DNA from: Paenibacillus sp. FSL H8-0079
GTDB lineage: Bacteria > Bacillota > Bacilli > Paenibacillales > Paenibacillaceae
NCBI RefSeq assembly: GCF_037991315.1
Contig: NZ_CP150300.1
Coordinates: 2,170,001 to 2,234,000, forward strand
Direction of reading: 5' to 3'
Length of the DNA stretch: 64,000 nt
Shown here: positions 55,608 through 64,000 of the stretch, in pieces
Position numbering within the stretch: position 1 is the stretch's first letter
Layout of the letters: every line of letters begins with the position of its first letter
The notes under the pieces: generated by a model
Told to the model about the DNA's origin: nothing
The model's input: only the letters and a program-made list of their open reading frames with translations
The model's database searches: none
Made by a program: the position numbers and the translations under genes

Positions 55608-56819
55608 TCAGGATTCCCGAATCGAAGCAGGTTTGTTGTACAATTTGAATCTGACCCAAACCATATTGAGCAGCAGCAGTCCACCAGAGACGATAAACAG
55701 ACCTTCAATCCCGATGAATCCTGCCATAAAACCTCCAATGATCGCTCCAAGCATGTTGCCTAGCGCCAGGGTGCTCGTATTAAAACTGAATGCCCGGCTA
55801 ATCATGCTATCTGATGTATAGGAACGGATCAGGGCATTGACGCTTGGAAGCAGGCCACCCATGAACACACCCATCATGAACCGAACAAGAATGAGCTGCC
55901 ACACGGTCTGAACAAATGCCTGCGGGATAAGCATGAGTCCTGTTCCTATGAGTGAGAACGTAAGCACCTTGTGAGGGCCGATCCGGTCACTCAGCTTCCC
56001 GAGAATCGGAGACATGGCCATATTGGATAGTCCTGTAACTGCACCGACCATTCCTGCCCAGAAGGCCACATTTACATCCGAAGCATGCAATTTCTGCACA
56101 TACAGCGGCAAGAGTGACATGGGGCTAATCATCGCAAACTGTAACAGAAACGTCACAGCAAACAGTGCGGGCAGTTGAGGTGACTTATTCAATTCTTTCA
56201 GACCGGACAATACGGATTGTGCCGGCAGTTTGGCTGCTTCTTGACGGTCGAATTTCTCTCTTACCAGGAACATGGCGAGCATGGAAGCGACGAAGATCAG
56301 TCCACCTGTAATGTAGAAAATAGGGCGGAAGCCTACCGCATCCGCTAGCAAGCCACCAATGAGCGGACCCAGGATTGTGCCGGCAACCTGCCCGGACTGA
56401 CTGATTCCCATGGCAAAACCCATGCGGTCTTTCGGAGTGGTACCCGATATCAGCGCAACAGCTGCAGGATTGAAACCGGAGATGGTACCGTTAAGCAAAC
56501 GCAATAAGAGAAGCTGCCAGGGATTCTGTGCCAGACCCATGAGGGCAATCACGATGGCCATCCCGAATCCTGAACGCAGCAGCATCACCTTTCGACCATA
56601 CTTGTCCGATAACTTGCCCCAGAGCGGTTGGAACAAAAATGAGGTGAGGAAATTGGCTGCAAATATAAATCCGGCCCATATGCCAATTTCATGTTCCCCA
56701 ACAACGCCCAGATCTCTTGCGAGATAAAGGGACAAAAATGGGGTAATCATGGTCATGCCCGAATTGACCAAAAATTGTCCGAACCAAAGCACAATGAGGT
56801 TTACTTTCCACGTTTTCAA
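55608..56819 (-). CDS. MFS multidrug/drug:H+ antiporter-type transporter
   Basis: The likely start is a TTG at 56819, 10 bases after AAAGGAAG; the frame opens at a TTG at 56840 that overlaps the site. The 403-residue protein has 12 predicted helices and the motif A GKLSDKYGRKVM between helices 2 and 3, its counterpart GKLSDRIGPHKV in the second half, and motif C-like GPLIGGLL in helix 5. It is of the DHA1 group, near YitG/MdtG-type exporters. It should export small drugs or metabolites by proton antiport. Its substrate and any link to the P450 are unknown. Confidence 0.9.
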   Translation of the reverse strand: MKTWKVNLIVLWFGQFLVNSGMTMITPFLSLYLARDLGVVGEHEIGIWAGFIFAANFLTSFLFQPLWGKLSDKYGRKVMLLRSGFGMAIVIALMGLAQNPWQLLLLRLLNGTISGFNPAAVALISGTTPKDRMGFAMGISQSGQVAGTILGPLIGGLLADAVGFRPIFYITGGLIFVASMLAMFLVREKFDRQEAAKLPAQSVLSGLKELNKSPQLPALFAVTFLLQFAMISPMSLLPLYVQKLHASDVNVAFWAGMVGAVTGLSNMAMSPILGKLSDRIGPHKVLTFSLIGTGLMLIPQAFVQTVWQLILVRFMMGVFMGGLLPSVNALIRSYTSDSMISRAFSFNTSTLALGNMLGAIIGGFMAGFIGIEGLFIVSGGLLLLNMVWVRFKLYNKPASIRES

Positions 56820-56979
56820 AGTGCTTTCACTTCCTTTCAAAGATATTTCTGTAATTCTCTAAAAAACACCATTCTTTCATTATAACATAATTGGCATATG
56901 GAGGATGGGTGTAAGGAATGTCATAGTATTGTCACGTGGAACGCATCTGCATGTGGTTGTTACGGCAGTTTAAAAAGGG

Positions 56980-56995
56980 CATAATGGTAATTATG
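56980..56995. promoter_or_regulatory. Inverted repeat CATAAT-GGTA-ATTATG before hemE
   Basis: A perfect 6-4-6 palindrome ends 28 bases before the hemE ATG. It is reminiscent of PerR/Fur-family sites (ATAAT/ATTAT arms), but the 4-base spacing differs from their 1-base spacing. CATAAT could alternatively be the -10 element, with no clear -35. Confidence 0.35.
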
Positions 56996-57023
56996 AGTCC
57001 AAAAACTATTGGAGGCTTCTTAT

Positions 57024-58088
57024 ATGAGCTATAATGATCGACTGATTCGGGCAAGTTTCAAACAACAGGTAGACCGTGTTCCGGTATGGTACATGCGTCA
57101 GGCTGGACGTTACGATCCTGAATATCGCAAAATTAAAGAAAAGTACTCCTTGTTAGAGATTTGCCGACAACCCGAGCTGGCGGCTGAAGTTACACTTATG
57201 CCGGTACGTAAACTTGGTGTAGATGCGGCTATTTTGTATTCCGATATTATGAATCCGGTTGCCTCACTGGGCATTGATTTTGACATTGTAAAAAACATTG
57301 GACCGGTCATCGATAATCCGATTCGATCCGCTGCAGATGTGGATCGTTTGCGTCCCATTGACGTAGAAGGAGATCTGTCACATATCCTGGAGACCATTCG
57401 AATTCTGGATAAGGAGCTTGACGTGCCTCTCATTACATTTGCGGGTGCACCTTTCACCATTGCGAGCTATCTGATCGAAGGCCGACCTTCGAAAGGGTAT
57501 ATCCGCACCAAAACGATGATGTACAGCGAGCCTGAGGTGTGGCATAAGCTGATGCAGAAGCTTGGTGATATGGTTATTACATATGTCCGTGCGCATATTG
57601 CGAATGGCGGTAAAGCATTCCAGCTGTTTGACAGCTGGGTTGGAGCACTTTCTCCGAAAGACTTCAGAACATATGTGTTGCCTACGATTACTCGTATCTT
57701 TACCGAATTATCGGATTTGAATGTACCGAAGATCTATTTCCCTGGTGTCGCATCGGGCGAATTGTTGCCAGCGTTGCATAATCTGCAAGCTGATGTGATT
57801 GGACTGGACTGGAGAGTATCGATTTCGGAAGGTCGTGAGCGACTTGGCGGCAAATTCGCCGTGCAGGGTAACTTGGACCCCTATCTGCTGACTGCACCGA
57901 TGGAACTGATCAAGGAGCAAGCCAAAGTGATCATTGACGAAGGAATCAAGGAGCCGGGGTACATTTTTAACCTGGGACACGGACTATTTCCTGAAGCATC
58001 TCTTGATAAACTCAGAGAACTAACGGCTTATATTCATGAATATTCTGCCGAAGCATTGAAGACTGGGGTGACGGTAACGAATGACTAA
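57024..58088 (+). CDS. hemE: Uroporphyrinogen decarboxylase
   Basis: This 354-residue enzyme converts uroporphyrinogen III to coproporphyrinogen III. Both family signatures are visible: the N-terminal VPVWYMRQAGRYDPEYRK (Arg pair binding substrate carboxylates) and the internal GAPFTIASYLIEG, with YSDIMNPVASLGID carrying the conserved Asp. TTGGAGG precedes the ATG at 57024; the frame reaches back to a TTG at 57009. Its last 8 bases overlap hemH, so the two are translationally coupled. It is first of the hemE-hemH-hemY operon typical of Firmicutes. Confidence 0.97.
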   Translation: MSYNDRLIRASFKQQVDRVPVWYMRQAGRYDPEYRKIKEKYSLLEICRQPELAAEVTLMPVRKLGVDAAILYSDIMNPVASLGIDFDIVKNIGPVIDNPIRSAADVDRLRPIDVEGDLSHILETIRILDKELDVPLITFAGAPFTIASYLIEGRPSKGYIRTKTMMYSEPEVWHKLMQKLGDMVITYVRAHIANGGKAFQLFDSWVGALSPKDFRTYVLPTITRIFTELSDLNVPKIYFPGVASGELLPALHNLQADVIGLDWRVSISEGRERLGGKFAVQGNLDPYLLTAPMELIKEQAKVIIDEGIKEPGYIFNLGHGLFPEASLDKLRELTAYIHEYSAEALKTGVTVTND

Positions 58089-59031
58089 TACGATAGGTGT
58101 ACTGGTGATGTCATATGGCACACCAGAAAATTTGGAGAGTGTCGAAGCGTATTACACACATATCCGCAGAGGACGTCCGCCTGAACCCGAGCAATTAAAG
58201 GAACTGACGGATCGTTATGAAGCCATTGTTGGCGGTGTTTTTCCACTTCGGGAAAACACGGACAATCAGGTCAAGGCACTTCAGGAGACGTTAAACCGCG
58301 ATGAGCGTGGCAATGATGTGGAATTCCGTTGTTATCAAGGACTGAAGCATGCCTATCCGTTTATTGAGGATGGCGTGGAACAGATGGCGAAGGATGGAAT
58401 TCAGACAGCAATTGGCATTGTACTGGCGCCTCATTTCTCAACGATGAGTGTAGGCAGCTATATTAAGCGTGCGCGTGAAAAAGCAGAAGAGCTGGGCGTT
58501 CATATGTCCTTTATTGAGAGCTATCATCTGCATCCGAAGTTAATTCAGGCGTTGTCTACGCGAGTCAGTGCGAAGTTGGATATGTTCGAGGAAGCTGGAG
58601 CGAAACGCGGAGATGTGAAGGTGTTGTTCAGTGCACACAGCTTGCCAGCACGTATTGTGGAGATGGGTGATCCATACCCGCAACAATTGCTGGAGACTTC
58701 GGAAGTGATTGCCTCACGTGTAGGCATTACCAATTGGCAATTTACTTGGCAAAGTGCTGGACGAACAGCTGAGCCGTGGCTCGGACCGGATATTTTGGAT
58801 ACGTTACAGGAACTTTCTCGTGAACAGGTAGAGGATGTACTTGTGGCACCAATCGGGTTCGTCTCGGATCATCTCGAAGTCCTCTATGATCTCGATATTG
58901 AGGCCAAAGCGATTGCCAAAGAGATCGACATGCGCCTCATGCGTATTGATTCTCTCAATAGCGATCCTCTATACATGGAGACATTAAGCGACGTTATTAT
59001 AAGCCAATGGCAGCAAGGGTCGGATGAGTAA
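58081..59031 (+). CDS. hemH: Coproporphyrin III ferrochelatase
   Basis: This 316-residue protein starts within the end of hemE. Motifs: GVLVMSYGTPENLESVEAYYTHIRRGRPP at the N-terminus, SVGSYIKRA, the metal-centre His in FSAHSLPAR and the Glu-containing QSAGRTAEPWLGPDI and APIGFVSDHLEVLYDLD. It has the Gram-positive CpfC type, soluble and without a [2Fe-2S] Cys cluster, so in current understanding it inserts Fe(II) into coproporphyrin III in the coproporphyrin-dependent haem pathway. Its stop overlaps the next ATG by one base. Confidence 0.97.
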   Translation: MTNTIGVLVMSYGTPENLESVEAYYTHIRRGRPPEPEQLKELTDRYEAIVGGVFPLRENTDNQVKALQETLNRDERGNDVEFRCYQGLKHAYPFIEDGVEQMAKDGIQTAIGIVLAPHFSTMSVGSYIKRAREKAEELGVHMSFIESYHLHPKLIQALSTRVSAKLDMFEEAGAKRGDVKVLFSAHSLPARIVEMGDPYPQQLLETSEVIASRVGITNWQFTWQSAGRTAEPWLGPDILDTLQELSREQVEDVLVAPIGFVSDHLEVLYDLDIEAKAIAKEIDMRLMRIDSLNSDPLYMETLSDVIISQWQQGSDE

Positions 59032-60455
59032 TGGGTAACAAGAAACGCCGTGTTGTTGTTGTCGGCGGTGGCCTCACTGGCCTCAGCGCGGCATTTTATA
59101 TCCGCAAGCATTACCGGGAAGCGGGCGTTGAACCTGTGATTACTTTGGTCGAGAAAACCTCGTCCATGGGAGGCATGATCGAGACACTGCACCGGGATGG
59201 ATTTGTGATTGAAAAAGGGCCGGATTCTTTTCTGGCTCGCAAAACAGCAATGATTGATCTTGCCAAAGAATTGGAGATCGATCATGAGCTGGTAAGTCAG
59301 AATCCGGAGTCGAAGAAAACGTATATCATGCAGCGTGGCAAGCTTCATCCTATGCCAGCAGGACTCGTTCTTGGTATTCCGACAGAACTAAGACCATTCC
59401 TGAGAAGTGGCTTGGTTTCTCCGGCAGGCAAACTGCGCGCGTTGATGGATTTTGTCATCCCGCCGCGTCGTACAACAGAAGATGAATCGCTCGGTTATAT
59501 GATTGAACGTCGTCTTGGAGCAGAAGTGCTGGAGAACCTGACGGAACCACTGCTCGCGGGAATCTATGCGGGTGATATGCGGCGATTGAGTCTTCAGGCT
59601 ACCTTCCCGCAGTTCGGAGAAGTAGAGCGCGATTACGGAAGCTTGATCCGGGGCATGATGACTGGTCGTAAACCGGCTGAGACGCATACCGGAACGAAAC
59701 GAAGTGCCTTTCTGAACTTTCGCCAGGGATTGCAGAGCCTTGTTCACGCCCTCGTACATGAGTTGCAGGATGTGGATCAACGTCTGAACACTGCGGTGAA
59801 GTCGCTGCAGCGTCTTGACGGAGCGGAGACCAGATACCGTGTTGAACTGGAGAATGGTGAACAGCTAGAAGCGGATGATGTAGTGGTTACTGTGCCGACG
59901 TATATTGCGTCAGAGCTGTTGAAGCCTCACGTGGATACAGCAGCTCTGGATGCGATTAACTATGTGTCTGTAGCCAATGTGGTACTCGCTTTTGAGAAAA
60001 AAGAGGTCGAGCATGTATTCGACGGATCGGGTTTCCTCGTTCCGCGGAAAGAGGGCCGGAATATTACGGCTTGCACGTGGACATCGACGAAATGGTTGCA
60101 TACCAGTCCGGATGATAAAGTATTGCTCCGCTGTTATGTTGGTCGCTCTGGAGACGAACAGAACGTAGAGCTTCCGGATGAGGCGCTCACGGATCTGGTT
60201 CTCAAAGATCTGAGAGAGACCATGGGCATCGAAGCGGTGCCGATTTTCTCCGAAATTACACGGCTTCGCAAATCGATGCCACAGTATCCGGTGGGACACC
60301 TCCAACATATTGCCGCTCTTCGTGAGGATCTTGGCAGCAAATTACCTGGCGTGTACATCGCAGGTGCCGGTTATGAGGGTGTAGGTTTGCCTGATTGCAT
60401 CAGACAAGCGAAGGAAATGTCTGTTCAGGCTACACAAGAACTAGCGGCAGATTAA
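59031..60455 (+). CDS. hemY: Coproporphyrinogen III oxidase (HemY/CgoX type)
   Basis: This 474-residue FAD enzyme has the N-terminal dinucleotide motif RRVVVVGGGLTGLSAAFYI, GGMIETLHRDGFVIEKGPDSFLARK (isoalloxazine contact), LTEPLLAGIYAGD and the C-terminal GVYIAGAGYEGVGLPDCIRQAKEM. In Gram-positive bacteria this enzyme oxidises coproporphyrinogen III to coproporphyrin III with oxygen, before HemH inserts iron. ATG overlaps the hemH stop (TAATG). A terminator follows; hemQ is not in the window. Confidence 0.96.
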   Translation: MGNKKRRVVVVGGGLTGLSAAFYIRKHYREAGVEPVITLVEKTSSMGGMIETLHRDGFVIEKGPDSFLARKTAMIDLAKELEIDHELVSQNPESKKTYIMQRGKLHPMPAGLVLGIPTELRPFLRSGLVSPAGKLRALMDFVIPPRRTTEDESLGYMIERRLGAEVLENLTEPLLAGIYAGDMRRLSLQATFPQFGEVERDYGSLIRGMMTGRKPAETHTGTKRSAFLNFRQGLQSLVHALVHELQDVDQRLNTAVKSLQRLDGAETRYRVELENGEQLEADDVVVTVPTYIASELLKPHVDTAALDAINYVSVANVVLAFEKKEVEHVFDGSGFLVPRKEGRNITACTWTSTKWLHTSPDDKVLLRCYVGRSGDEQNVELPDEALTDLVLKDLRETMGIEAVPIFSEITRLRKSMPQYPVGHLQHIAALREDLGSKLPGVYIAGAGYEGVGLPDCIRQAKEMSVQATQELAAD

Positions 60456-60465
60456 GTACAGCAAG

Positions 60466-60516
60466 AGAGCTGTCTCGAATGTAGATTTATCTACAGAAGA
60501 GACGGCTTTTTTTGCA
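60466..60516 (+). terminator. Terminator of the hem operon
   Basis: AGCTGTCTC pairs with GAGACGGCT, enclosing a second hairpin TGTAGAT-TT-ATCTACA, followed by seven T. Confidence 0.9.
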
Positions 60517-60640
60517 TGAATATCTGGAAGTTAACCGAGTTAATACCCTTCGAATCGATACAGTTCCAAGGAATGATGGAAATCCAGAATATGCCTGATA
60601 TAATGGTATGTATGGCTGTGAAGAAGAAGAGGAGTTGCTT

Positions 60641-62053
60641 ATGTATCCCCCGAGATCAGAGCGAAGTGTAGAGAAGAAAAAAGTTAAACGTGCCCGTAGC
60701 AGAATTATAAGGATAGTTAATATTGTATTGATCATGGCAATTGGTCTGGTGGGCATTTTTTATGTCATTAATACACGTCAGCAACAGGCAGACCAGCCGG
60801 TGAAGCAAGAGATAGTGGATCAGGATCAGCCTTCCATTGGAGTTGATGCCAAAGGCGGTGATCAAGTAAGTTCTCCAGACGCGGAATCTGATGAGACTTC
60901 GGAAGAAGGTCCTAAAGCAACGGATGAAGAGACAACAGAGGATGCAGAAAAAACATCCGGCGTAGCGACACCTGACGCTGCAAGCAACATCAATACTGGG
61001 AAAGCCGATTCCGGAACGAAAAAACCTGCGGCAACTTCGACACCATCCAGCACCAAGGGAAATGCAGGTGTGGATACCGAATCAGGGACGTCGAAACCTT
61101 CCAATTCAGCGAAGGATGTCACGATTAACTTTGTTGGCGATATCCAGTTCTCTGGTAAAGTTGCCGAACTGCTGGATAAGAACGGTTATGACTATCCCTT
61201 TGCTAAACTCGGCAGGTTATTCAAGGATGATGATCTTACCATCGGTAACCTGGAGACACCAATAACCCTGGGTGGTACCGGTGCAGTTGACAAAACATAT
61301 GTATATAAATCTTCGCCCAAAGCATTGGCGGCAATGGCCTCTGCGGGTTTTGATGCCGTGAATTTGGCTAACAATCATATTCTGGATCAAGGTGTAGAGG
61401 GCTTGGTGGATACGCTAACCTATCTCAAGGAGTATGGCATAGCTCACACCGGGGCTGGCATGAACAAAGATGAGGCCTATGCACCAGCGTACCTGGAACG
61501 CAAAGGCATGAAGATCGCATTGCTGGGGTTCTCCCGAGTGGTACCGGAAACGAGTTGGAAGGCTGAGGGCAATCGGGCTGGCGTCGCTGAAGCCTATGAT
61601 TCCACAGGGGCAGTCAAAGCGATTCAGGAGGCCCGTAAGAAGGCGGACCTGGTCATTGTGGTTGCACACTGGGGAGAGGAACGGGTAAGTACTCCGAATA
61701 GTGACCAGACTCGATTGGCTCATGAGTTTGTAGATGCGGGTGCGGATCTGGTCATAGGTGGTCATCCGCATGTATTGCAAGGGTTGGAGTACTATAAAGG
61801 GAAGTGGATTGCATATAGTACGGGGAATTTTATTTTCTCCAGATCCACAACCGAAGAAACGTGGAAAACGGCTGTATTTCAGGCACGCTGTAGTAGCGAT
61901 GCTAATTGCAGTATGAAAGTCATCCCTTATGAGGCAGGGCTTGGCCAGGCCATTCCGATGATTGATGAGGCGAACAGACTGCTGCTGGAGCAGATGGCAA
62001 AGCTTTCTCCAGGCATTCGATATGATGCGAGTGGAGTCGCTTCGCCCAATTGA
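60641..62053 (+). CDS. CapA family (PGA_cap metallophosphatase-fold) membrane-anchored protein
   Basis: The ATG at 60641 follows GAGGAGTTGCTT. The 470-residue protein has a basic cytoplasmic start (EKKKVKRARSR), one membrane helix (about 25-45: IVNIVLIMAIGLVGIFYVI), a long acidic Ser/Thr/Pro/Glu-rich spacer (about 50-160) and an extracellular CapA domain (about 165-465). The domain carries TINFVGDIQFSGKV, IGNLETPIT, VNLANNHILDQG, VVAHWGEE and IGGHPHVLQGLE, the metal-binding residues of the calcineurin-like fold. In B. anthracis CapA and B. subtilis PgsA this domain serves poly-gamma-glutamate production; no capB/C genes are near, so the role here may differ. Confidence 0.92.
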   Translation: MYPPRSERSVEKKKVKRARSRIIRIVNIVLIMAIGLVGIFYVINTRQQQADQPVKQEIVDQDQPSIGVDAKGGDQVSSPDAESDETSEEGPKATDEETTEDAEKTSGVATPDAASNINTGKADSGTKKPAATSTPSSTKGNAGVDTESGTSKPSNSAKDVTINFVGDIQFSGKVAELLDKNGYDYPFAKLGRLFKDDDLTIGNLETPITLGGTGAVDKTYVYKSSPKALAAMASAGFDAVNLANNHILDQGVEGLVDTLTYLKEYGIAHTGAGMNKDEAYAPAYLERKGMKIALLGFSRVVPETSWKAEGNRAGVAEAYDSTGAVKAIQEARKKADLVIVVAHWGEERVSTPNSDQTRLAHEFVDAGADLVIGGHPHVLQGLEYYKGKWIAYSTGNFIFSRSTTEETWKTAVFQARCSSDANCSMKVIPYEAGLGQAIPMIDEANRLLLEQMAKLSPGIRYDASGVASPN

Positions 62054-62077
62054 GAACCTTTTTGAGGAGGGAATCGA

Positions 62078-62830
62078 ATGAACAACCTTTGTGTAGCGCA
62101 CCGTGGATTTTCTTCCATTGCACCAGAGAATACGATGGCTGCATTCCTGATGGCCATGGAACGGCCAGAAGTTCAGTGGATGGAGCTGGATGTGCAGTTG
62201 TCGCGTGATGGTGTGCCCGTGATCATTCATGATTTTACAGTGGATCGCACGACGAATGGCAAGGGCTTGGTTCGGGAAACCGATTGGGCTGATCTGCAAC
62301 GGCTGGATGCCGGAGCGTGGAAAAACAAGACCTACAAAGGTGAGCGGATTCCGGCTCTAAGTGAACTACTTGATCGTTCGTGCGGCAGAGTGCGTTTGAA
62401 CATCGAACTGAAAACGCAGGGAGATATGTACCCTGGTCTGCCTGCCGCGGTTATATATGAAGTGAGAAAAAGACATATGCAGAATGATGTGGTGATCACT
62501 TCGTTTGAACCTGCCGCTCTGATTGAAGTGAAGAAACTTGCACCGGATATCCAGACGGGGCTAATTATCGATGCACGACCAGGTGACCTGTTAACCGCGC
62601 TGCGGCAAATGAATTGTACATTCCTCTCGATTGGATATACCAATGTGGACAAATCCTTAATGAACGAGATGCGAAGTGCAGGCATTCGTGTGATGGCTTG
62701 GACGGTGGATGACAAGACGATTATGAAGAGACTGGCGGCAGTAGATCCAGAGCTCATGTTATGTACAAACCGGCCTGACGTATGGGAACATGCATTTCAG
62801 GAGACGAGCAGCCGATTCTTCAGACCTTAA
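62078..62830 (+). CDS. Glycerophosphodiester phosphodiesterase
   Basis: This 250-residue GDPD-family TIM barrel has catalytic His in VAHRGFSSIAPENT and the second His in VIIHDFTVDRTTNG, metal ligands MELDVQLSRDG and LNIELKT, and the C-terminal VMAWTVDDKTIMKRL. It cleaves glycerophosphodiesters to glycerol 3-phosphate and alcohol. There is no signal peptide, so it is cytoplasmic (GlpQ-type secreted enzymes have one; this resembles YhdW/YqiK-like). TTGAGGAGGG precedes the ATG, 24 bases after the CapA-like gene, so they may share a transcript. Confidence 0.95.
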   Translation: MNNLCVAHRGFSSIAPENTMAAFLMAMERPEVQWMELDVQLSRDGVPVIIHDFTVDRTTNGKGLVRETDWADLQRLDAGAWKNKTYKGERIPALSELLDRSCGRVRLNIELKTQGDMYPGLPAAVIYEVRKRHMQNDVVITSFEPAALIEVKKLAPDIQTGLIIDARPGDLLTALRQMNCTFLSIGYTNVDKSLMNEMRSAGIRVMAWTVDDKTIMKRLAAVDPELMLCTNRPDVWEHAFQETSSRFFRP

Positions 62831-62877
62831 TTTACTCCATATACACTAATGAACCTAATAAAGGTGGTTATATACCC

Positions 62878-63510
62878 ATGTTGACTAATATTCGCAATGT
62901 ATACTGTGTAGGACGCAATTATAAACTTCACGCGGAAGAATTGGGTAACGCGGTTCCGGATGAGCCGATGATCTTTATGAAACCTTCTCATGCAGTCGTA
63001 TCCTTGAATGGTGAAACCCTTGAATTGCCTGCTACCCAAGGTGAAGTTCACTATGAAGCTGAACTGGTCGTGCGAATCGGCCGTAGTTATGAGCCAGGTG
63101 TAGCGGTAGATGAGCTGGTGGATGAGTATGCATTTGGTATTGATTTTACATTACGTGATGTACAGACCGTGATTAAGAAAAAGGGTCACCCTTGGACAGC
63201 GGCCAAAGGGTTCAAAAATTCTGCGCCGGTTACTGCATTTCAGACATTCCCAGGTGCGGCAACATTGCTGGAGAAAGACTTTACATTGACCAAAAATGGT
63301 GAGGAAGTTCAGCGTGGTAACATTGGTAACATGATCTTCAGTTTACAGGATATTGTGGATTATGTAGGTCACCATTACGGCCTGGGGCCGGGCGATGTCA
63401 TTTTTACAGGAACACCCCAAGGTGTTGGACCAACACAAGCAGGCGATGTGCTCGAACTGGCATGGGACGGCGAATCCTGGGGTGCCTGTACGATTGGGGC
63501 AGCGCAATAA
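62878..63510 (+). CDS. Fumarylacetoacetate hydrolase family protein
   Basis: The ATG at 62878 is 9 bases after AAAGGTGG. The 210-residue protein has the FAH C-terminal-domain pattern: IRNVYCVGRNYKLHAEELGN, MIFMKPSHAV, the metal-binding acid residues in EVHYEAELVVRIG and FGIDFTLRDVQ, KGFKNSAPVT and GDVIFTGTPQGVGPTQAGD. Family members (YisK, acylpyruvases, oxaloacetate decarboxylases) cleave or decarboxylate beta-diketo acids with Mg or Mn. The lysine and length fit the small FAHD1-like group. The precise substrate is not predictable. Confidence 0.93.
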   Translation: MLTNIRNVYCVGRNYKLHAEELGNAVPDEPMIFMKPSHAVVSLNGETLELPATQGEVHYEAELVVRIGRSYEPGVAVDELVDEYAFGIDFTLRDVQTVIKKKGHPWTAAKGFKNSAPVTAFQTFPGAATLLEKDFTLTKNGEEVQRGNIGNMIFSLQDIVDYVGHHYGLGPGDVIFTGTPQGVGPTQAGDVLELAWDGESWGACTIGAAQ

Positions 63511-63551
63511 GGATTACACATCATACCTGCTTGAGGTGAATAGGGTACAAG

Positions 63552-63579
63552 AAAGGGGCGTGCATACGCTCCTTTTTGC
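63552..63579. terminator. Terminator after FAH-family gene
   Basis: AAAGGgGCGT-GCAT-ACGCtCCTTTTT, 40 bases after the stop codon. Confidence 0.8.
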
Positions 63580-63630
63580 TGTGCTATTAGGGAAATTTTC
63601 AAATCTCTATCGAAAGGATACGCTACTAAT

Positions 63631-64000
63631 TTACGCTAAGGTATAAGATGTATTCGCACTCTGTGTGACCAACTCTTCCAGTTCGGCTTGTTGTGCAGCA
63701 TGTTGCTCTGAACTGATACTTCCATTTGAAAGTCGCCCATCCAACTGCTCCCTGAGCTGCCTTACTTGTATAGCTATGACCTCATTCAAGTTCCCGTAGT
63801 TTTCTTCCGTAATCGTCCTCAGTGATTTGCCGCTGTACAGTTCCAGATACAGGTCTGCTTCTGAAGGCTGATTCAGAGCGCTGAGCAGTTCGTCACTGTT
63901 TCCCTCGCGAGTATCTAGGTCAAGAATGGACCATTTAGCTGTTGGTATGGGAGAGATGGCAGATTGGCCCCATGCTGTTCCGGCGAAGGACATGGTGACA
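63631..64000 (-). CDS. Secreted protein, 5' end cut by window
   Basis: The leftward frame is open to the window edge, so the true start lies outside. The visible N-terminal part reads VTMSFAGTAWGQSAIS, which looks like the end of a Sec signal peptide with cleavage near AWG-QS. The mature part (about 110 residues) is hydrophilic and helical: SDELLSALNQPSEADLYLELYSGKSLRTITEENYGNLNEVIAIQVRQLREQLDGRLSNGSISSEQHAAQQAELEELV. The L-Y-x-G-K-S-L-R-x-I pattern resembles repeats in small secreted Bacillales proteins of unknown function. No family recognised. Confidence 0.65.
   Translation of the reverse strand, partial: VTMSFAGTAWGQSAISPIPTAKWSILDLDTREGNSDELLSALNQPSEADLYLELYSGKSLRTITEENYGNLNEVIAIQVRQLREQLDGRLSNGSISSEQHAAQQAELEELVTQSANTSYTLA

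Noticed and set aside
60641..62053. Poly-gamma-glutamate capsule operon
   Set aside because: CapA-like domain only; capB, capC and capE homologues are absent, and the neighbours are hem and glycerophosphodiesterase genes.

Overview
The window reads as a chromosomal stretch of a Gram-positive, spore-forming Bacillales bacterium, most likely a Paenibacillus. The reasons are strong GGAGG-type ribosome binding sites with frequent GTG and TTG starts, Fur-box-controlled siderophore lipoproteins with Btr-like AraC regulators, a BclA-like collagenous surface protein, hemE-hemH-hemY in the Firmicutes order, an LtaS-type enzyme, YtxH, DUF1450 and DUF896 proteins, a fruR-fruK-fruA operon and a LysM/M14 gamma-glutamyl-diaminopimelate peptidase. 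This assignment is inference from gene content; no 16S or other marker is present.

Layout. 1-1.4 kb: a leftward marR-nitroreductase-monooxygenase operon with a striking 15-bp triple repeat in front. 1.7-8.0 kb: an iron/siderophore region. It holds a continuous AraC-plus-substrate-binding-lipoprotein reading frame with its own internal Fur-controlled promoter and start, a Btr-like AraC/binding-protein regulator, a second Fur-controlled lipoprotein, a FhuF-like [2Fe-2S] reductase and a leftover AraC HTH fragment. No permease or ATPase gene is in the window. 8.0-9.6 kb: tetR and an NAD-dependent epimerase-like gene sharing a palindromic operator. 9.8-16.2 kb: a 6.45-kb collagen-like gene (about 644 Gly-X-Thr triplets). 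16.3-19.8 kb: DUF896, a flavoprotein, an unknown HTH-like protein and a G1-type peptidase homologue. 20.0-23.7 kb: the fructose operon.

23.9-35.1 kb: mostly monocistronic metabolic and regulatory genes: a methyltransferase, a bicupin oxalate decarboxylase homologue, an SDR/MerR divergent pair, AraC, an Atu4866-family gene broken by an in-frame TGA, another SDR, LysR, a spermidine-synthase-like protein, a membrane diguanylate cyclase, DoxX and a Gfo/Idh/MocA oxidoreductase. 35.3-46.5 kb: tRNA-Leu(CAG), glycerol-1-phosphate dehydrogenase, a double-HTH regulator, a holin-like gene and small stress or cell-envelope genes, glutamate racemase, the peptidoglycan peptidase, small metal or Fe-S-like proteins and an aldo/keto reductase. 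46.6-53.8 kb: a hairpin-rich intergenic element, then leftward genes for a DsbA-like protein, cytidine deaminase, LtaS-like synthase and a THUMP methyltransferase, followed by a rightward O-methyltransferase and a leftward secreted asparaginase. 54.3-64 kb: P450, an MFS exporter, the overlapping hemE-hemH-hemY operon, a CapA-like protein, glycerophosphodiesterase, an FAH-family hydrolase and a truncated secreted protein.

The most unusual items are the in-frame AraC/lipoprotein composite with an embedded Fur promoter, the giant Gly-X-Thr collagen-like gene with recent internal duplications, the paired 19-bp-spacer MerR promoters, the Atu4866 nonsense codon, the altered active-site lid in the oxalate decarboxylase homologue, the triple MarR operator and the three-hairpin element near 46.6 kb. 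Protein family names come from motif recognition only; no database search was possible.
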